64,000 nt of DNA from Hysterangium stoloniferum (Eukaryota > Basidiomycota > Agaricomycetes > Hysterangiales > Hysterangiaceae): positions 62,001-126,000 of the forward strand of contig WHVD01000108.1 in NCBI GenBank assembly GCA_015178975.1, read 5' to 3'. Shown in pieces: positions 21,481 through 32,274 of this stretch (the stretch's first letter is position 1; each line of letters starts with the position of its first letter). The notes under the pieces were generated by a model, which saw only the letters and a program-made list of their open reading frames with translations, had not been told where the DNA came from and did not search any database. The position numbers and the translations under genes are program-made.

Positions 21481-21784
21481 GACAGAAGAGGAGCCGGTAA
21501 GAAAGCAGAAAAAGGGGACATACAAGCATGTGAATCTGTACGTACCAGACGAACTCCGCCTGCGATCGGTCAAGCTGCGTGAGTTGCAATAATGGATTTA
21601 CATTGTCATCGTCGCATTGAAGAGCCATATCCACGCATCAAGAGTATATTCCACTCGGCAAGACAGGAAATAATAAATGTAAGCAAGTATTTCCTGACAT
21701 GGGATTATGTGTGCAGTTTATTAATACAAATTCTGATGGACACGCCACAATCGAAGATATTCCAAGTTCGACCGTTCCGTACCT
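21481..21784 (+). pseudogene. Z block fragment joined to X exon 3
   Basis: Z sequence (gacgaactccgcctgc, then codons for MDLHCHRRIEE and CVQFINTNSDGH-like residues with frame breaks) runs to about 21780, then joins X exon 3 at cggaaacgagcatgg. The Z end, the whole intergenic part, and X exons 1-2 are missing from this unit. The join lies at a short shared word (aat/ggaaa), consistent with recombination at microhomology. Confidence 0.5.
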
Positions 21785-23041
21785 CAATAAGGAAACGAGC
21801 ATGGATGGTTTTAGATGGGGTCCCGGTGCATCCACTTCCCATGCACCGGAGTAGCAAAGGTCACACTTACCTTATGACATATTTAGCTTCGGCCTTCACG
21901 TGGTGTCCCGGCGTTCATCCGTCAGATAGAGACGCGTCAACTGCGATTACGTCATCACTTTACAACGTTTTAGTCAAGTCACCGCTGCACATCAACTTGG
22001 ATGAGGTTGCATCAACATTTATCACATAACTCGCCGGTTTTCTAACAGGATTTCATGATCACTTCCCCCTTTTCTGCCTTGTGTATATCGTGGAAGCGAT
22101 CTGCCACGTGCGTCAGCTATCTGTAGAGGAGCTCACAGCGATCAGAGGTTGCATTGAATTCTGGTTACAACCGTGCGTCGCGACATTCCATCGTCTCATC
22201 TTTCCCACCAAAAGCATAACAGACAAAATCACCGGCGACTATTTCATCACTATCCTACACGGCTGCTCGTGTGTTGCATCCACCAAGATGCATGGTTTCG
22301 AGATATTGCTAGAGATGCATTAAACATTCTACTGGACGAGATACACATGCATATAGTGTCATTGAAACATCATATTGATTCGGACGCATCACATTTACTG
22401 TATCAGAATATTTACTCCTTGCAAACCTTTTTCAACGACAGCACGCTTCTCACCCATCACATCAACCAGCTGAACGTGGTTTCTGCGCTCATTAGGCCCA
22501 TCGTACGGTACGTTCACGATATTTTACCTTATAGCACCGTCTTACATCCACCCATGGAACTGTCCTACCAGTCTCATTCTGATGGAAGCGAGTCCACATT
22601 ACGCGCTCTTGGATTCTGCCGACATAATAATAGCGGTTACTCTGAAGCTGATAGCTAGATCTTCCGAGCCCGAATCCGCATGTACCACAGTGCGCAGCCT
22701 CGATACCATCTCCATTCTTGTTTCTCTCCTTCCACATTGTGATGTAATGCGCGGCTCGACCTACGACAAATTCTTCAATTACTCGCTTAAAATTTTAGAT
22801 TTCACCGCGCGTTCCTTCCTTTGCGTCGTCGCCACTCCTTCCGCTCGTGTGTCAGTAAGGTCTAATTAGAACCCGAGATCAGTGGTGGAGGAACATGGTT
22901 GCCCTGACAAAGGTCTTGCACCATCATTTGGATACACTCAGCGATCATTTCTCTTCCATACATCTCAACCAAACCACGAGGAGCCCAATAGCGTCGCCCT
23001 TTATTCAACTCACTTTTCAGGCGAGGTTGCAGATGGTATAA
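21785..23041 (+). pseudogene. X-family copy I, exons 3-6, nearly intact
   Basis: Exon 3 ends at 22172, intron 3 is 22173-22222 (50 bp), exon 4 is 22223-22507, intron 4 is 22508-22571 (64 bp), exon 5 is 22572-22854 (283 bp), intron 5 is 22855-22912 (58 bp), and exon 6 is 22913-23041. The encoded exon 4 includes CCIHQDAWFRDIARDALNIL and TFFNDSTLLTHHINQLNVV. Exon 5 includes ALTLKLIA-like VTLKLIARSSEPESACTTV and VSLLPHCDVMRGSTYDKFF. The one coding lesion seen is TAA in exon 3 after STFIT. Exons 1-2 are absent. Identical intron positions in this plus-strand copy and the minus-strand copies are strong support for the gene model. Confidence 0.7.
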
Positions 23042-23975
23042 AGCTATATTATTTGCGCCGACGTAACAACGCATATAGTCACTTTGTATTATCGCCGTGA
23101 GCTCTGCAGTTGTCCCATACAGGTGTTGAATACATTTGGAGGCAACATCCGAATCATGAACGACACTTGTTTTAAATAAGATGTCAATTTCGATGCATGT
23201 CTCCTTCAGGCTCATCATACTTTCAGGCCAGTGTTTAATTGACACGATCCATGATCTTCAAACCAAGTGCCTTCACACACTATGCGCCACGACAGTTTAT
23301 TTTACTCGCTATCCCGACATTTCCCCTACTGCTTCCATTTATGTTCACTGGAGTTTATTCTACCAATTTCCATGTTTGAATTGTTTTATTTCGAGTAGTA
23401 GCGAAAAAGTCATTTGATTTGATCTAATATTAAAGAACTCATCAACTAGATCCGTGGGCCTCTTGAATGTTAGTTGTCGTCACCTGTTCCTTCTATGCAT
23501 AGTCGCCACACCTTTCACTGATGTGTCGGTAGCATTGACGAATCCGACTTACATCTCCATTTTCCGGAAAATAACCCCCGGAACATAACTATGAGGCTTC
23601 CAGGCCGTTTTATCAAAAATAATGCTGGTGAGTTAGTCGCCATAATGGCGCTAGCCAAGGAGACACTCCCAGATGTCAGCTTTAACATTGGAAAGGACTC
23701 AGAGTACTTCTTATTCCTTAATCTACTTTGCCATTGTCACATCGAACAGAGTTGCTACGTTATGCGGCGAAGAAATAATCGGGGTTACTCTGACCCTGAT
23801 AGCTGGATCTTTCCACCCTGGACTCGCGTGTACCGCTGTGAACTTGAAGGCAGCAACCAGTCGGCATCGCTCTGGACTGCATTTATAATATACATAGGCA
23901 ATGTCATTTCTCGATATCAGAAAAGCCGTTTTGATTTCAACTCTGACGCCCAAGAATGCTAGAAATACTATACTA
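23042..23975 (+). pseudogene. Y, V and W blocks, truncated
   Basis: Part of Y (to about 23260) is followed by V and W. W carries an exon-like stretch similar to the end of X exon 5 (CIVATPFTDVSV, about 23496-23540). It then encodes RFIKNNAGELVAIMALAKET and, in another phase, EEIIGVTLTLIAGS, which mirrors ERIIALTLKLIAGS of X exon 5. At about 23845 W gives way to Z-X intergenic sequence (agcaaccagtcggcatcgctc) and stops at about 23975. W looks like an ancient tandem duplicate of X exons 4-5. Confidence 0.45.
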
Positions 23976-24430
23976 CGCGGCCCCGATTTTTGTTTGTCTC
24001 CTTGTATATTAAATCATCAAGACACAATGCACAGTCCATCAACAAGCGGTTCAGCCTTGAGTGTCTTGAAAATTTGGTTTCCACCGCTCTTTCCTTTCTT
24101 TCTGTGGTGGCCACACGTTTCCCTGGTGTAGCAGCAACATCTTCTTCGAACTCCATATCAGCCTTGGAAAGACGTTGTTTGACCTGGCGAATGTCCTGTT
24201 CCATAGCTTGACACGGTTTCTATTCAGATAACGCCTATATACTTGGAATAAACTAACAGGAAGATCACATAATTCCCTCTTTTTAAATTCGCTTTGGAGG
24301 CGAATAAAAGTTGAATAAACCTGCGTAGTTTGTGGCAATTTCAGAGCACGTACAATCACTTCTTATGTAAATTGGAGCTCTGCGCTGAGTCCGTGACATT
24401 AAAATCGGTTAAACATCTAATATGTGATTG
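23976..24430 (+). pseudogene. X3 remnant (exons 5-6)
   Basis: A plus-strand frame at 23990-24211 contains SRHNAQSINKRFSLECLENL and FLSVVATRFPGVAA, parallel to the end of X exon 5 and to the X3 copies at 8783-8986 and 32406-32591. Exon 6-like sequence with gagcacgtacaatcacttctt follows near 24345. The start is a chimeric join with intergenic sequence. No complete frame. Confidence 0.45.
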
Positions 24431-24624
24431 CAGGGTTTAGAATTCAACGAACTTTTGGATCTTGAGAAGATAACCAATTTTAACTCTTATAAGGATTCAA
24501 TGGATGATTGTTGAAGTTAATATGAAATAAGGTTCTACTAAGGATCCTAATTTCTTTTTGGAGAAGTTATCCCGGTGTCTACTGATACTGAAGATCCTAA
24601 AATATTTTGGAGCTAAGGCTTTTC
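24431..24624. other. Unassigned AT-rich spacer
   Basis: No gene or repeat recognised. It lies between an X3 remnant and a Z block of the same orientation. Confidence 0.3.
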
Positions 24625-25200
24625 TCGGTGAATGAAGGATGGATTGGGGGCGAAAAACTGAGACTTACGATGAATGACCATCGTGTGGGAGAGAAGAGGG
24701 ACTGATACGGCCACGTTGGTGAAGCTCAAAGTGGAGTGGGCAGAACGAAGGGGCAGGTGCGATCGCAGAAAAGGGCACGTGGAAGCGCAGCCGGGTAGGG
24801 GTGAATCTTTACGGATTGGAAGAACTCCGCCTACAATAGTTAAAGCTACAGGTGTGCCGCAATCATTGACCTATGTTGTCATCGTAGCATCAAAGAATCA
24901 ATTCCATTCGGCCATACAGGTAATAATACAGCTAGTTGTAAGTAAGTATGACATGACACGCCATTATATATACAACTTGTCAATACAAATTCTGATAGAC
25001 ACGCCATAATCAAAATAATTCTAAGTCAGACCTTGATCCTCAATAAAATCTACAATGAGAACTTTGGTCTTACGTCACTCTTTGTCTTGCTTAGACGTTG
25101 CACAGAAGTCAAGCTGATTGATATGGCATGGGTGAAGGAAGAAATCACGTTGCTTACCATTGACCCACCAGACTATCACTTGCCCTGGATTTCTCCACGT
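24625..25200 (+). pseudogene. Z block, frame-broken
   Basis: A frame at 24674-25009 encodes GRTPPTIVKATGVPQSLTYV and ASKNQFHSAIQ, matching 63690-63995. A good donor (GTAAGTATGAC) near 24940 and an acceptor (ttctgatag) suggest a 57-bp intron. The downstream part (cttggtcttacgtcactctttgtcttgc) continues the Z pattern but is interrupted by stops. It lies 450 bp upstream of X copy E. Confidence 0.45.
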
Positions 25201-25949
25201 TGAAAGTTTGATAAAATTAAACAGGCAGTGCGCAATCCCGCCAGAAAGGGTTTGAGGTTGACAACGAACGACAACTTGAAAGTAGCAGCCGGAACGTATA
25301 TCTCTGAACTGCATTTATATTATCCATGGCAATGCCCACACCTCGAATGAAGAGCCGGTTTGCTTTCAACTCTGATGCTCAATAATGTCCAAAATACTAT
25401 ATTATGGGGGTGACAATTGTCTGAAATATTATTAAATGCTCTGTGACCCTTCAGCGGCAGGCGTAAGAAAGTAGCAAGGTAACTAAGTTTACTGGAGCCC
25501 AAATAGCTCAAGGAAGGTGAGGGGATTTTGGGTATGAAGGCGACTGTAAATCCTGTGTAAGGACAGCCACAAGTCTGTAGAACATTGCGACTGGCGGCGC
25601 TATTAAAAACCCGTCACCTCCTAGTGTAAGCACGACTGCTACGCACAAATGTCTGCTTTCAACGAGACAACTCTGGGAAATCACGATGAGGCAACGGGTC
25701 AGACCTACCTTGAAGGCGTTGAGGAGATACCACCCTTAAGTTCCCCAGGTGTATTGTGTGCAGAGCATCGGGACCACAGCATTAAGACGGGGATGAGAGA
25801 GATATTCAGGGAAAAGCATCGAGAACGTTGGGGTTGTAACGAGCCTGGCCATGATTTATGTTATCGGGCCCCCAATGACGAGCACCACATACAACTGTCT
25901 GAAAACCATATAGAGATTTGGGTTGACGAGTGGGTGAGTCAAGTATAAT

Positions 25950-26174
25950 TGAAGATTAACGAGTGTAAGATGAGTTGTTATTCGTTATGCTAATTCTCGT
26001 ATATTTATATCGTACAGGTGGATAGAGTTTATCCACCTAAGTGGATCAATACATCATAAGTCGCATCATAATATGGATCACCTGTTGCATCATATACACG
26101 ACTCCACTCGCTCCAGTTCAACGTTCGTATACACACGGCTCCACTTGCTCCAGTTCAACGCTCGTATCTCAATA
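25950..26174 (-). repeat. Copia 3' LTR
   Basis: On the minus strand it reads from TATTGAGATACGAG to TTAATCTTCA. It contains two diverged 36-bp direct units (ctccact-cgctccagttcaacg). The RNase H frame stops a few bases inside it. Confidence 0.9.
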
Positions 26175-27689
26175 CCCCTCCTCGAGTGTTGAAGTTCCAA
26201 TACCTAGTCGACACGTATGGTAAGAATGAGTCGACGGTGGTAGCGATTTCGTCAAAATATCCGCAATCATTTCCTTCGTGTGTTGATAGATAAGTTGTAT
26301 CGTTCCGTTCTCGATTAAATGCTGAATAAAATGATATTTGACTTCAATGTGTTTCATTCGTCGTAGGGCGCGCCAATTATGAGCGAACGCAATCGTTCCT
26401 TGATTATCCTCGAAAATCGACGTTGGTTCTTCATAAATGATATCCAACTCTTCCAAAAAATGTCGCGTCCACATAACTTCGCGTGCTGCCTTGGATAACG
26501 CATTGTATTCAGCTTCCGTCGACGACAGGGCTACTGTCGACTGTTTTCTTGAAGACCAAGATATGGCCCCTGATCCTAAAAATACAACATATCCTCCAGT
26601 CGATTTTCTATCCTCAGTATCGCCAGCGAAATCCGCATCCAAGTACGCGTGTAGACAAAGCGCTCCTCCTCCCAAACGAAGGTCGTGATCTCGAGTGGTG
26701 TATAGGTATTGGAGAACTCGTTTAGCTAAGTTCCAATGTTCTCTTGCTGGGTTTGTCGAATATTGTGATAATTTGTTCACAGAATATGCAATATCAGGAC
26801 GTGATACCGTGGCAGCAAACATCAAACTCCCTATGATTTCGCGATACGGGAGTTTCGCCATTTCCTCACATTCTTCTTCTGTTTCCGGACGTGTAATGGA
26901 TTGGAAGTCGACTCCTAGTGCGATAGGGGACCAAACTGGTCTTGAATTCTGTAAGTTGAATTTCTTCGCAACGTTTTCGATATATTCCTTTTGCGATATG
27001 AATACTGACTTCGAATCAGTGTTTCGACGAATACTCGTTCCCAAAATCCAGTGTGCGTCTCCCTCACTCGAAATTCCAAATCGTTCGCTAACTGCCTTTT
27101 CGAGATCTAGAAGACGTTTTTCATTGCCCACGGCTGTTGCGTCGTCCACCCAAAAAGCGACCACGGCCCAACTTCCGTCATCCCACGTTTTGAAGAATGT
27201 AGCGCTGTCGAAGTCGGAACAGAACCAGGTGAGTTCCTTAACCATAAAATCGTATAACGTCTTTCTCCACTCATTGCCTCCTTGTTTCGTGCCATACAGA
27301 GCCTTTAATAACGGTAATGGTAGGTGCTCCTTTCCAGGTTCTTCAAACCCTTCCGGTTGTTGGACCCAAACTTTCTCCTTCATCGTCCCATGTAAGTATG
27401 CCGATTTAAATCGAATTGACAAATGGCTGAATTCATTATTCCTCCCAGTACCAGTAAAATTCGAAATGTTTCCCATTTCATAACAGGTGCGTACGTCTCG
27501 TTGAAATGTAGACCTGGAATCTGACTGAACCCCTTGACAACAATCCGAACTTTTCGTTTTACCAGTTCGCCATTCTTGTACGTTTGACGACATACAGTTC
27601 CCGTCTTCAAAATTCGCGTTCCTGGCGGTGGTTCTTCGGGTGGTCCAAACACTTCGTGCTCCTGCATATTTTGCCATTCCGCCTGTCAT
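26169..27689 (-). CDS. Copia reverse transcriptase and RNase H
   Basis: Of the 506 codons, roughly the first 92 are out-of-frame noise. Genuine copia sequence starts at FKSAYLHGT. The polymerase motif is WVDDATAVG (residues 180-188, in place of the more usual YVDD). Later landmarks are KLPYREIIGSLMFAA, YLDADFAGD (about 349) and SSTEAEYNAL (about 389) of RNase H, and YQHTKEMIADILTKSL at the end. The stop lies just inside the 3' LTR. The true upstream part is in the integrase frame, and a 1-nt deletion near 27400 (ICQFD to FKSAYLHG) separates them. Confidence 0.9.
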   Translation of the reverse strand: MTGGMAKYAGARSVWTTRRTTARNANFEDGNCMSSNVQEWRTGKTKSSDCCQGVQSDSRSTFQRDVRTCYEMGNISNFTGTGRNNEFSHLSIRFKSAYLHGTMKEKVWVQQPEGFEEPGKEHLPLPLLKALYGTKQGGNEWRKTLYDFMVKELTWFCSDFDSATFFKTWDDGSWAVVAFWVDDATAVGNEKRLLDLEKAVSERFGISSEGDAHWILGTSIRRNTDSKSVFISQKEYIENVAKKFNLQNSRPVWSPIALGVDFQSITRPETEEECEEMAKLPYREIIGSLMFAATVSRPDIAYSVNKLSQYSTNPAREHWNLAKRVLQYLYTTRDHDLRLGGGALCLHAYLDADFAGDTEDRKSTGGYVVFLGSGAISWSSRKQSTVALSSTEAEYNALSKAAREVMWTRHFLEELDIIYEEPTSIFEDNQGTIAFAHNWRALRRMKHIEVKYHFIQHLIENGTIQLIYQHTKEMIADILTKSLPPSTHSYHTCRLGIGTSTLEEGY

Positions 27690-28759
27690 GCTTTTTCCCA
27701 GGCAACTCCTTCTTCTCCTGGCATATCGAGTGCCTCTTGGATTGTCGGATTGTCTCCTATGGTGGAATACATGATGAGTCCATTATCGTGTCCAGATTCA
27801 TCCTTATCTGCTAAGATTATACTTCCAGCTATTTCTCTCGTATGTCCGGATCGTGACATTCCACGTGGGATATCAGGTACGTTCGAAACTAGCTGTGACT
27901 GGTCTGATGATTTGCTGATTTCTTTTCCTTTTTCATCAGTGGGTCTTGGATGCGGAGGAATCCGTATCGTGAGCCTAGGCTGCAGCTCATTTGGCATCAC
28001 CTTTTGTTGAGGTTCGTTATTTTCCTTCGCATCTGCAACATTCCTAAATTGCCCTTCGTCTCCATACAGGACCGGTGATGGCAATGTCATTGTGCTTTCG
28101 TGGAATATTGCATCTCGTACCTTTTCGATACGTCTAGACCCAGGATACCATACCAAATAACCGGTGGAGTATGGTTCATATCCAACCATGTAGCCCATTC
28201 GAGAACGTGGGTCCAATTTCTGCCATTTTTGTCTAGGGACAGCAACGCTAACTGGACTGCCAAAAATACGCAAACGGGATAGGTCTGGCTTCTTTCCGGT
28301 AACTCGCTCGATTGGCATGTGTCCATCGTTTGATCGAGTCGGACTTCGGTTTTTCAGGTATGCCATTGTCTTGATAGCTATTGACCAAAGGAATTTGGGC
28401 AGTTTCGATGAATACAACAATGATCGACCTCCCTCTGAAGTCGTGCGTATGCCCCTTTCTGCAATTCCATTTTGCTGAGGCGTATAGGGAACTGATGTGA
28501 ATAGCGATATTCCCTTGGATGACAGGTATCTCTTGATTTCCAGATTGATGAATTCAGTTCCATTGTCTGCCATTACACCTTGGACTTTTGCGTCAAACTG
28601 TGTCTCGAGTTTCTGTATGTATTCTCGTATTTTCTGGATGGCCTCTGATTTGATTGCTAACGTGTCAATCCATACAGTGCGTGAGTAATCGTCAATGATT
28701 ATTATAAAGTATCTTTTCTTATCGAAGCTTATCGTCTCCATTGGTCCGGCCAAATCCAT
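27380..28759 (-). CDS. Copia integrase and start of reverse transcriptase
   Basis: The 357-codon frame (27686-28759) starts at MDLAGPMETISFDKKRYF. The catalytic triad is visible: Asp2, Asp65 in MADNGTEF and Glu101 in QQNGIAERG, a DD35E spacing. A TGA at 27686-27688 stands where a Trp codon fits the frame. The same frame continues to 27380 with VFGPPEEPPPGTRILKTG and APVMKWETFRILLVLGG, the N-terminal part of the reverse transcriptase. Another TGA (28814-28816, from CGA) lies between this and the pre-integrase zinc finger. Confidence 0.9.
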
Positions 28760-28862
28760 GTGAAGGAGTTCTCCAAGTCGCGTCGCTCGAGTTCGCCCAG
28801 TCTTAAATGGGATTCAATGCTGCTTCCCTTCGATGCAGGCAATACAGTCGGCTTCGAATTCT

Positions 28863-30374
28863 TCATAATCGTTCGATTTCTATTCCAGATGCGAAATGCT
28901 GTGCCAGATTTCGAATGGCGGCTGTGTGTAGATGTCCCAATCGCTGATGCCATAACATCAAATTGCTTGGCGATTTCGTGGAATACGCTACAGGTATGTT
29001 GTCCAAGTTTTCTTGTAATTCGCCTTCTGATAAATTCGTATATCCGCATATTGATGACGAGGCTGGAATTGTCATGAATTGGAACGGGTACACATTTCCT
29101 CTTTCGATGGCTTCGCCTAAGGTTCGTCCATTCGAGTCGATAATTTTTGAACCATTTATGTTAAGATCGACTTGATAGCCATCCTTAAAGAGCTGTGCAG
29201 GATTCAGTAGTCGTACCTTGGCTTCAGGTGTCCATTCGACATTCGGAATTTCGCCTATGAATTCCGGCCCAAAACTCGACACATTCAATTTCAACGTTCC
29301 GACACCTTTGGCGTAAATGTAACCTCCATTTGCCGTCTGAATTTTCTTTGGCACATTATATGCCATAAAATCATGTAAGTCCTGGATATTAGGCACATAA
29401 TGTCCTGATGATGTGGAATCCAGGAAATATTTCTGTTGGGTTGTATCCTTACCCATGAAAAATACAGAATCCACTGCTGTAAACATTCCTCGGCTCGAAA
29501 CTGAGGTTGATGAGGTATCAGGTGCATTAGCCGGCCCTTTGTCCTGCTTTGATTGCTGAAGATTCTTCTTTTTCCTTTTCGGACAGTTTCGCACCCAATG
29601 GGATAAATCTCCACACTCGTAGCATCCTTGCGAACTTCTGTTATTTGGCCTACCTCGTCCCACGTTCCCACGTCCACGCTGGGATCGTCTGCGGAACCTG
29701 ATTGGATCGCCTTGAGTGCGAAATGCAGAACCGTCTGCAAACCCGGGGCGTATTTCTTTTCGTATTTCGATTTGCCGAAGCTTGTTGACAATTTCTTCAA
29801 CAGTATCCTTATTGTAGTCGATCGTTGTTGACATGATATCAAAATCTTCTGGAAGGGTGCTCATAAAAAGGCTAAGGTAATCAGGGTCCGCAATTGTGTG
29901 TCCTGCTTCTAACAACTTGATTCGGATAGAATCCATTTGGGCTTTATACTCGATTATTCCAGTTCCATCGTACCTCATACGTACGAGTTCAGAGAGTAAT
30001 GTTGCCCGGCTATTGGCAAGACGTGTTCCGTAAGTATTTTTTAGCTTATTCCAAGCATCAATGGGATTATCATTGGTCATAATAGCTACCCTTGGTTCGT
30101 CTTCTACGCGCAACATTATTTCGCTATACGCCCTCTTCTTTCGAAGCGCCCAGGCTTCTTCGATGTCCAATTCATCTTTCGTCGGGGCGTCCAATTTAGC
30201 GTGTGTGGGATCTCCCTGTTCTCCAGTGACCACTTTCCACTGATTCAGGGATTCGAGTACGGTCTTCATACTTGCGCTCCATGTGAAGTAATTTTCCTTT
30301 TGCAGCTTCGGAAAGACTTGATATGCGCTCCCAGTACTTGATTCATAGTCTTTGATCTTCTCCAAGGTAGACAT
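28863..30374 (-). CDS. Copia Gag and protease
   Basis: 503 codons from MSTLEKIKDYESSTGSAY. Gag includes FTWSASMKTVLESLNQWKVV and a UBN2-type core. A CCHC zinc knuckle (CYECGDLSHWVRNC) is at residues 251-264. The protease site reads FLDSTSSGH at about 317, where the usual D-S-G-A has T for G, so the protease is probably inactive. The pre-integrase region LWHQRLGHLH is near the end. A frameshift after SGIEI moves the CxxC part of that zinc finger to another frame. Confidence 0.9.
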   Translation of the reverse strand: MSTLEKIKDYESSTGSAYQVFPKLQKENYFTWSASMKTVLESLNQWKVVTGEQGDPTHAKLDAPTKDELDIEEAWALRKKRAYSEIMLRVEDEPRVAIMTNDNPIDAWNKLKNTYGTRLANSRATLLSELVRMRYDGTGIIEYKAQMDSIRIKLLEAGHTIADPDYLSLFMSTLPEDFDIMSTTIDYNKDTVEEIVNKLRQIEIRKEIRPGFADGSAFRTQGDPIRFRRRSQRGRGNVGRGRPNNRSSQGCYECGDLSHWVRNCPKRKKKNLQQSKQDKGPANAPDTSSTSVSSRGMFTAVDSVFFMGKDTTQQKYFLDSTSSGHYVPNIQDLHDFMAYNVPKKIQTANGGYIYAKGVGTLKLNVSSFGPEFIGEIPNVEWTPEAKVRLLNPAQLFKDGYQVDLNINGSKIIDSNGRTLGEAIERGNVYPFQFMTIPASSSICGYTNLSEGELQENLDNIPVAYSTKSPSNLMLWHQRLGHLHTAAIRNLAQHFASGIEIERL

Positions 30375-30435
30375 GGTAATAATCCTAAGTGGTTCGAAGT
30401 TCTTTTACTGATAAGAAGGGCCGGGGCCCATAACC

Positions 30436-30660
30436 TGAAGATTAACGAGTGTAAGATGAGTTGTTATTCGTTACGCTAATTCTCGTATATTTATATCGTA
30501 CAGGTGGATAGAGTTTATCCACCTAAGTGGATCAATACATCATAAGTCGCATCATAATATGGATCACCTGTTGCATCATATACACAACTCCACTCGCTCC
30601 AGTTCAACGTTCGTATACACACGGCTCCACTCGCTCCAGTTCAACGCTCGTATCTCAATA
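30436..30660 (-). repeat. Copia 5' LTR
   Basis: Identical to the 3' LTR except at three positions, each a CG in one copy against TG or CA in the other. Immediately inside it, on the minus strand, lies ggttatgggcccc, where the primer binding site is expected. Confidence 0.9.
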
Positions 30661-31476
30661 ATAATGCTATTTCCATGTGATGTGTCAGATGCGGCAGATT
30701 TCAGTGTCAAGGAGAAACGGGCTACCATGACCCACCGAATGTTGTTAAGATGTCCACCAACACGACATCCAACCTCAGCCCCTATTGCAGTCATGCCGAT
30801 GACTGGGGAATGATCTCACGGAGTCAGGGGACAATGTCAAGTATTGACATTGGCCCCGGGTATTACTGTGGAGTCGGTTGGAAATGGTTGGGATGAAAGT
30901 TCTTCACAGTGCTAAGACAGCTTTGCTGATCGCAAAGCTGGGAATATACCGGGAAATCACCTGTTTGGTACGAGACGATGGTGCCTTTAGCAAGTTTCTA
31001 CACAACCACCTCACACTGCCAAGACTGGGAAGACTAGTTCAAGACAGTGCTGATTTAGCGAGGTAGGGATATCTCAATCATACACTGGAAATACTCATGT
31101 CTGAGCTGTAGACCTATATACCCGCCTCAAATTCGGAGAAGAGTGACGGAGGTTTTAGAGACTTTCCCGATATTTTCACGTCACACCTGATGGAGCGGAA
31201 AAGGTCACACTACCCAGCTTATGACATTCTTAGCTTGGGCCTTCTTTTCCTGCCCTGGCGTTCATTGGTTAGAGAGAGACGCGTCGCCTGAGATTACGTC
31301 ATCACTGTACAACGTTTTAGTCAAGTTACCGCTGCACACCAACTTTGATGAGGTTGCATCAACATTTCGGTATGGCTGGGTACTGTCATATAAGCTTGAT
31401 ATGGGATGGGACGGTGTTGTTTAGTGTCGTGGTGTAAGTTTAACTTAAGCTTGGGCGCACGAGTCTATTTCAACAT

Positions 31477-31626
31477 TGTTGGATTTTGGGAATCTGATAT
31501 GCGAGCAACAAGGAGCACGGACCATACGCCTATATTAGTAAGCAGTTACTAGGCGTATACATATAAGGACGATACATGTATTGTAGTCCTTATCCGTTGT
31601 AACGAGACTCACTTCGTATTCCAACA
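31477..31626 (+). mobile_element. Candidate 150-bp LTR (TGTTGGA...TCCAACA)
   Basis: Perfect 7-bp inverted ends TGTTGGA and TCCAACA bound a 150-bp segment with a conventional LTR form. About 107 bp on its left (31370-31476) is also foreign to X exon 3, so this may be the 3' end of a truncated copia-like element and not a solo LTR. The flanking five bases (aacat, atcat) do not match. Confidence 0.5.
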
Positions 31627-31670
31627 ATCATAAACATCGCCCGTTCTCTATCAGAATTTCATTTTGTAAT

Positions 31671-32274
31671 AAGCGAAGATAAGGCATCGGCCACCGCCGT
31701 GGCACTCCACGTTCGGAATTTCAGGCCCTCCGCCGGAGTAGTTCCAAGATGGCTTCAAATGGTCTATAAAACGCACCTTCGACATCTCCCACAGTCCAAC
31801 AACGACAGCGAATTTCATTTACCTCTGTGTCAAGCTCGTTGTACAAGAAGGTCAGCAAGTCGTTGCCCACTTCTATACTTCACGTAGAATCAACGCTGGT
31901 ACAACACTATTCTGTGTTATCTTCGACTTAAACTTCCCATTACTGCTGCCCATCATCTATACCTGCTGGTATCCAAAATGTCATTTTTAAATGTCACCTG
32001 GAAATCGATCGGCTCTATCAGCAAAGGCCGGTCAACTCCAGGCTGCGAAGACTCTACTCAAGACCTTCTGTGGTGCATCCCCGTCTCCAACCTTGCTAAA
32101 GGATTTTGATTCATCCAAACATATATCGTGTGAAATACCAACACCGCTAACATGTGAGACAGCTGAGTCCATTACCCCACCACCACCACTATACGACGAC
32201 AAGAGAAGCTCGGCCAAGGATATTTGCTGTCGTGAGACGTATATATATAGTTCTTACAATATATTTAATTATTA
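31671..32274 (+). repeat. Left arm of a distant inverted duplication
   Basis: Bases 31789-32215 match the reverse complement of 34847-35252, for example cagtccaacaacgacagcgaa, atgtcatttttaaatgtcacc and the run coding for SSKHISCEIP. The left arm has about 75 extra bases (31888-31968) and other small indels. It is a fragment of the gene at 34225-35252 (its 5' half), so a gene fragment has been copied in inverse orientation. The first 110 bases (31680-31788) are unassigned. Confidence 0.7.

Larger units (their letters stand above)
25950..30660 (-). mobile_element. Ty1/copia retrotransposon, near full length
   Basis: Two 225-bp LTRs (25950-26174 and 30436-30660) flank gag, protease, integrase, reverse transcriptase and RNase H in copia order on the minus strand. 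The target duplication ATAAT is at 25945-25949 and 30661-30665. It sits in intron 1 of X copy E, and removal restores the usual intron. A purine-rich tract (gaggagggg) precedes the 3' LTR. The LTRs differ at three sites only, which suggests a recent insertion. The polyprotein is nevertheless broken by two frameshifts and two in-frame TGA codons, so this copy cannot be autonomous as it stands. Confidence 0.95.
25649..31670 (+). pseudogene. X-family copy E, split by copia and an LTR
   Basis: Exon 1 (25649-25933, 95 codons) is intact and has its ATG, CNEPGHDLCYRAPNDEHHIQ and WVDEW. Intron 1 begins gtgagtcaag at 25934 and resumes after the copia element, ending at 30704. Exon 2 (30705-31062) is frameshifted by loss of one T in the VGLERVG segment. 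Intron 2 is 31063-31111 (49 bp). Exon 3 starts at 31112, meets a stop after about 27 codons, and is then cut after STF (31369) by a 257-bp segment ending in a 150-bp LTR. A short stretch of exon 3 resumes at 31630. Exons 4-6 are missing. Confidence 0.7.

Noticed and set aside
26695..27483. A 262-codon plus-strand frame
   Set aside because: It lies antisense to the copia reverse transcriptase, whose motifs are clear; it is a shadow frame.
30575..30660. 36-bp duplication in the copia LTR as a separate minisatellite
   Set aside because: It occurs in both LTRs and so is a fixed part of the element.
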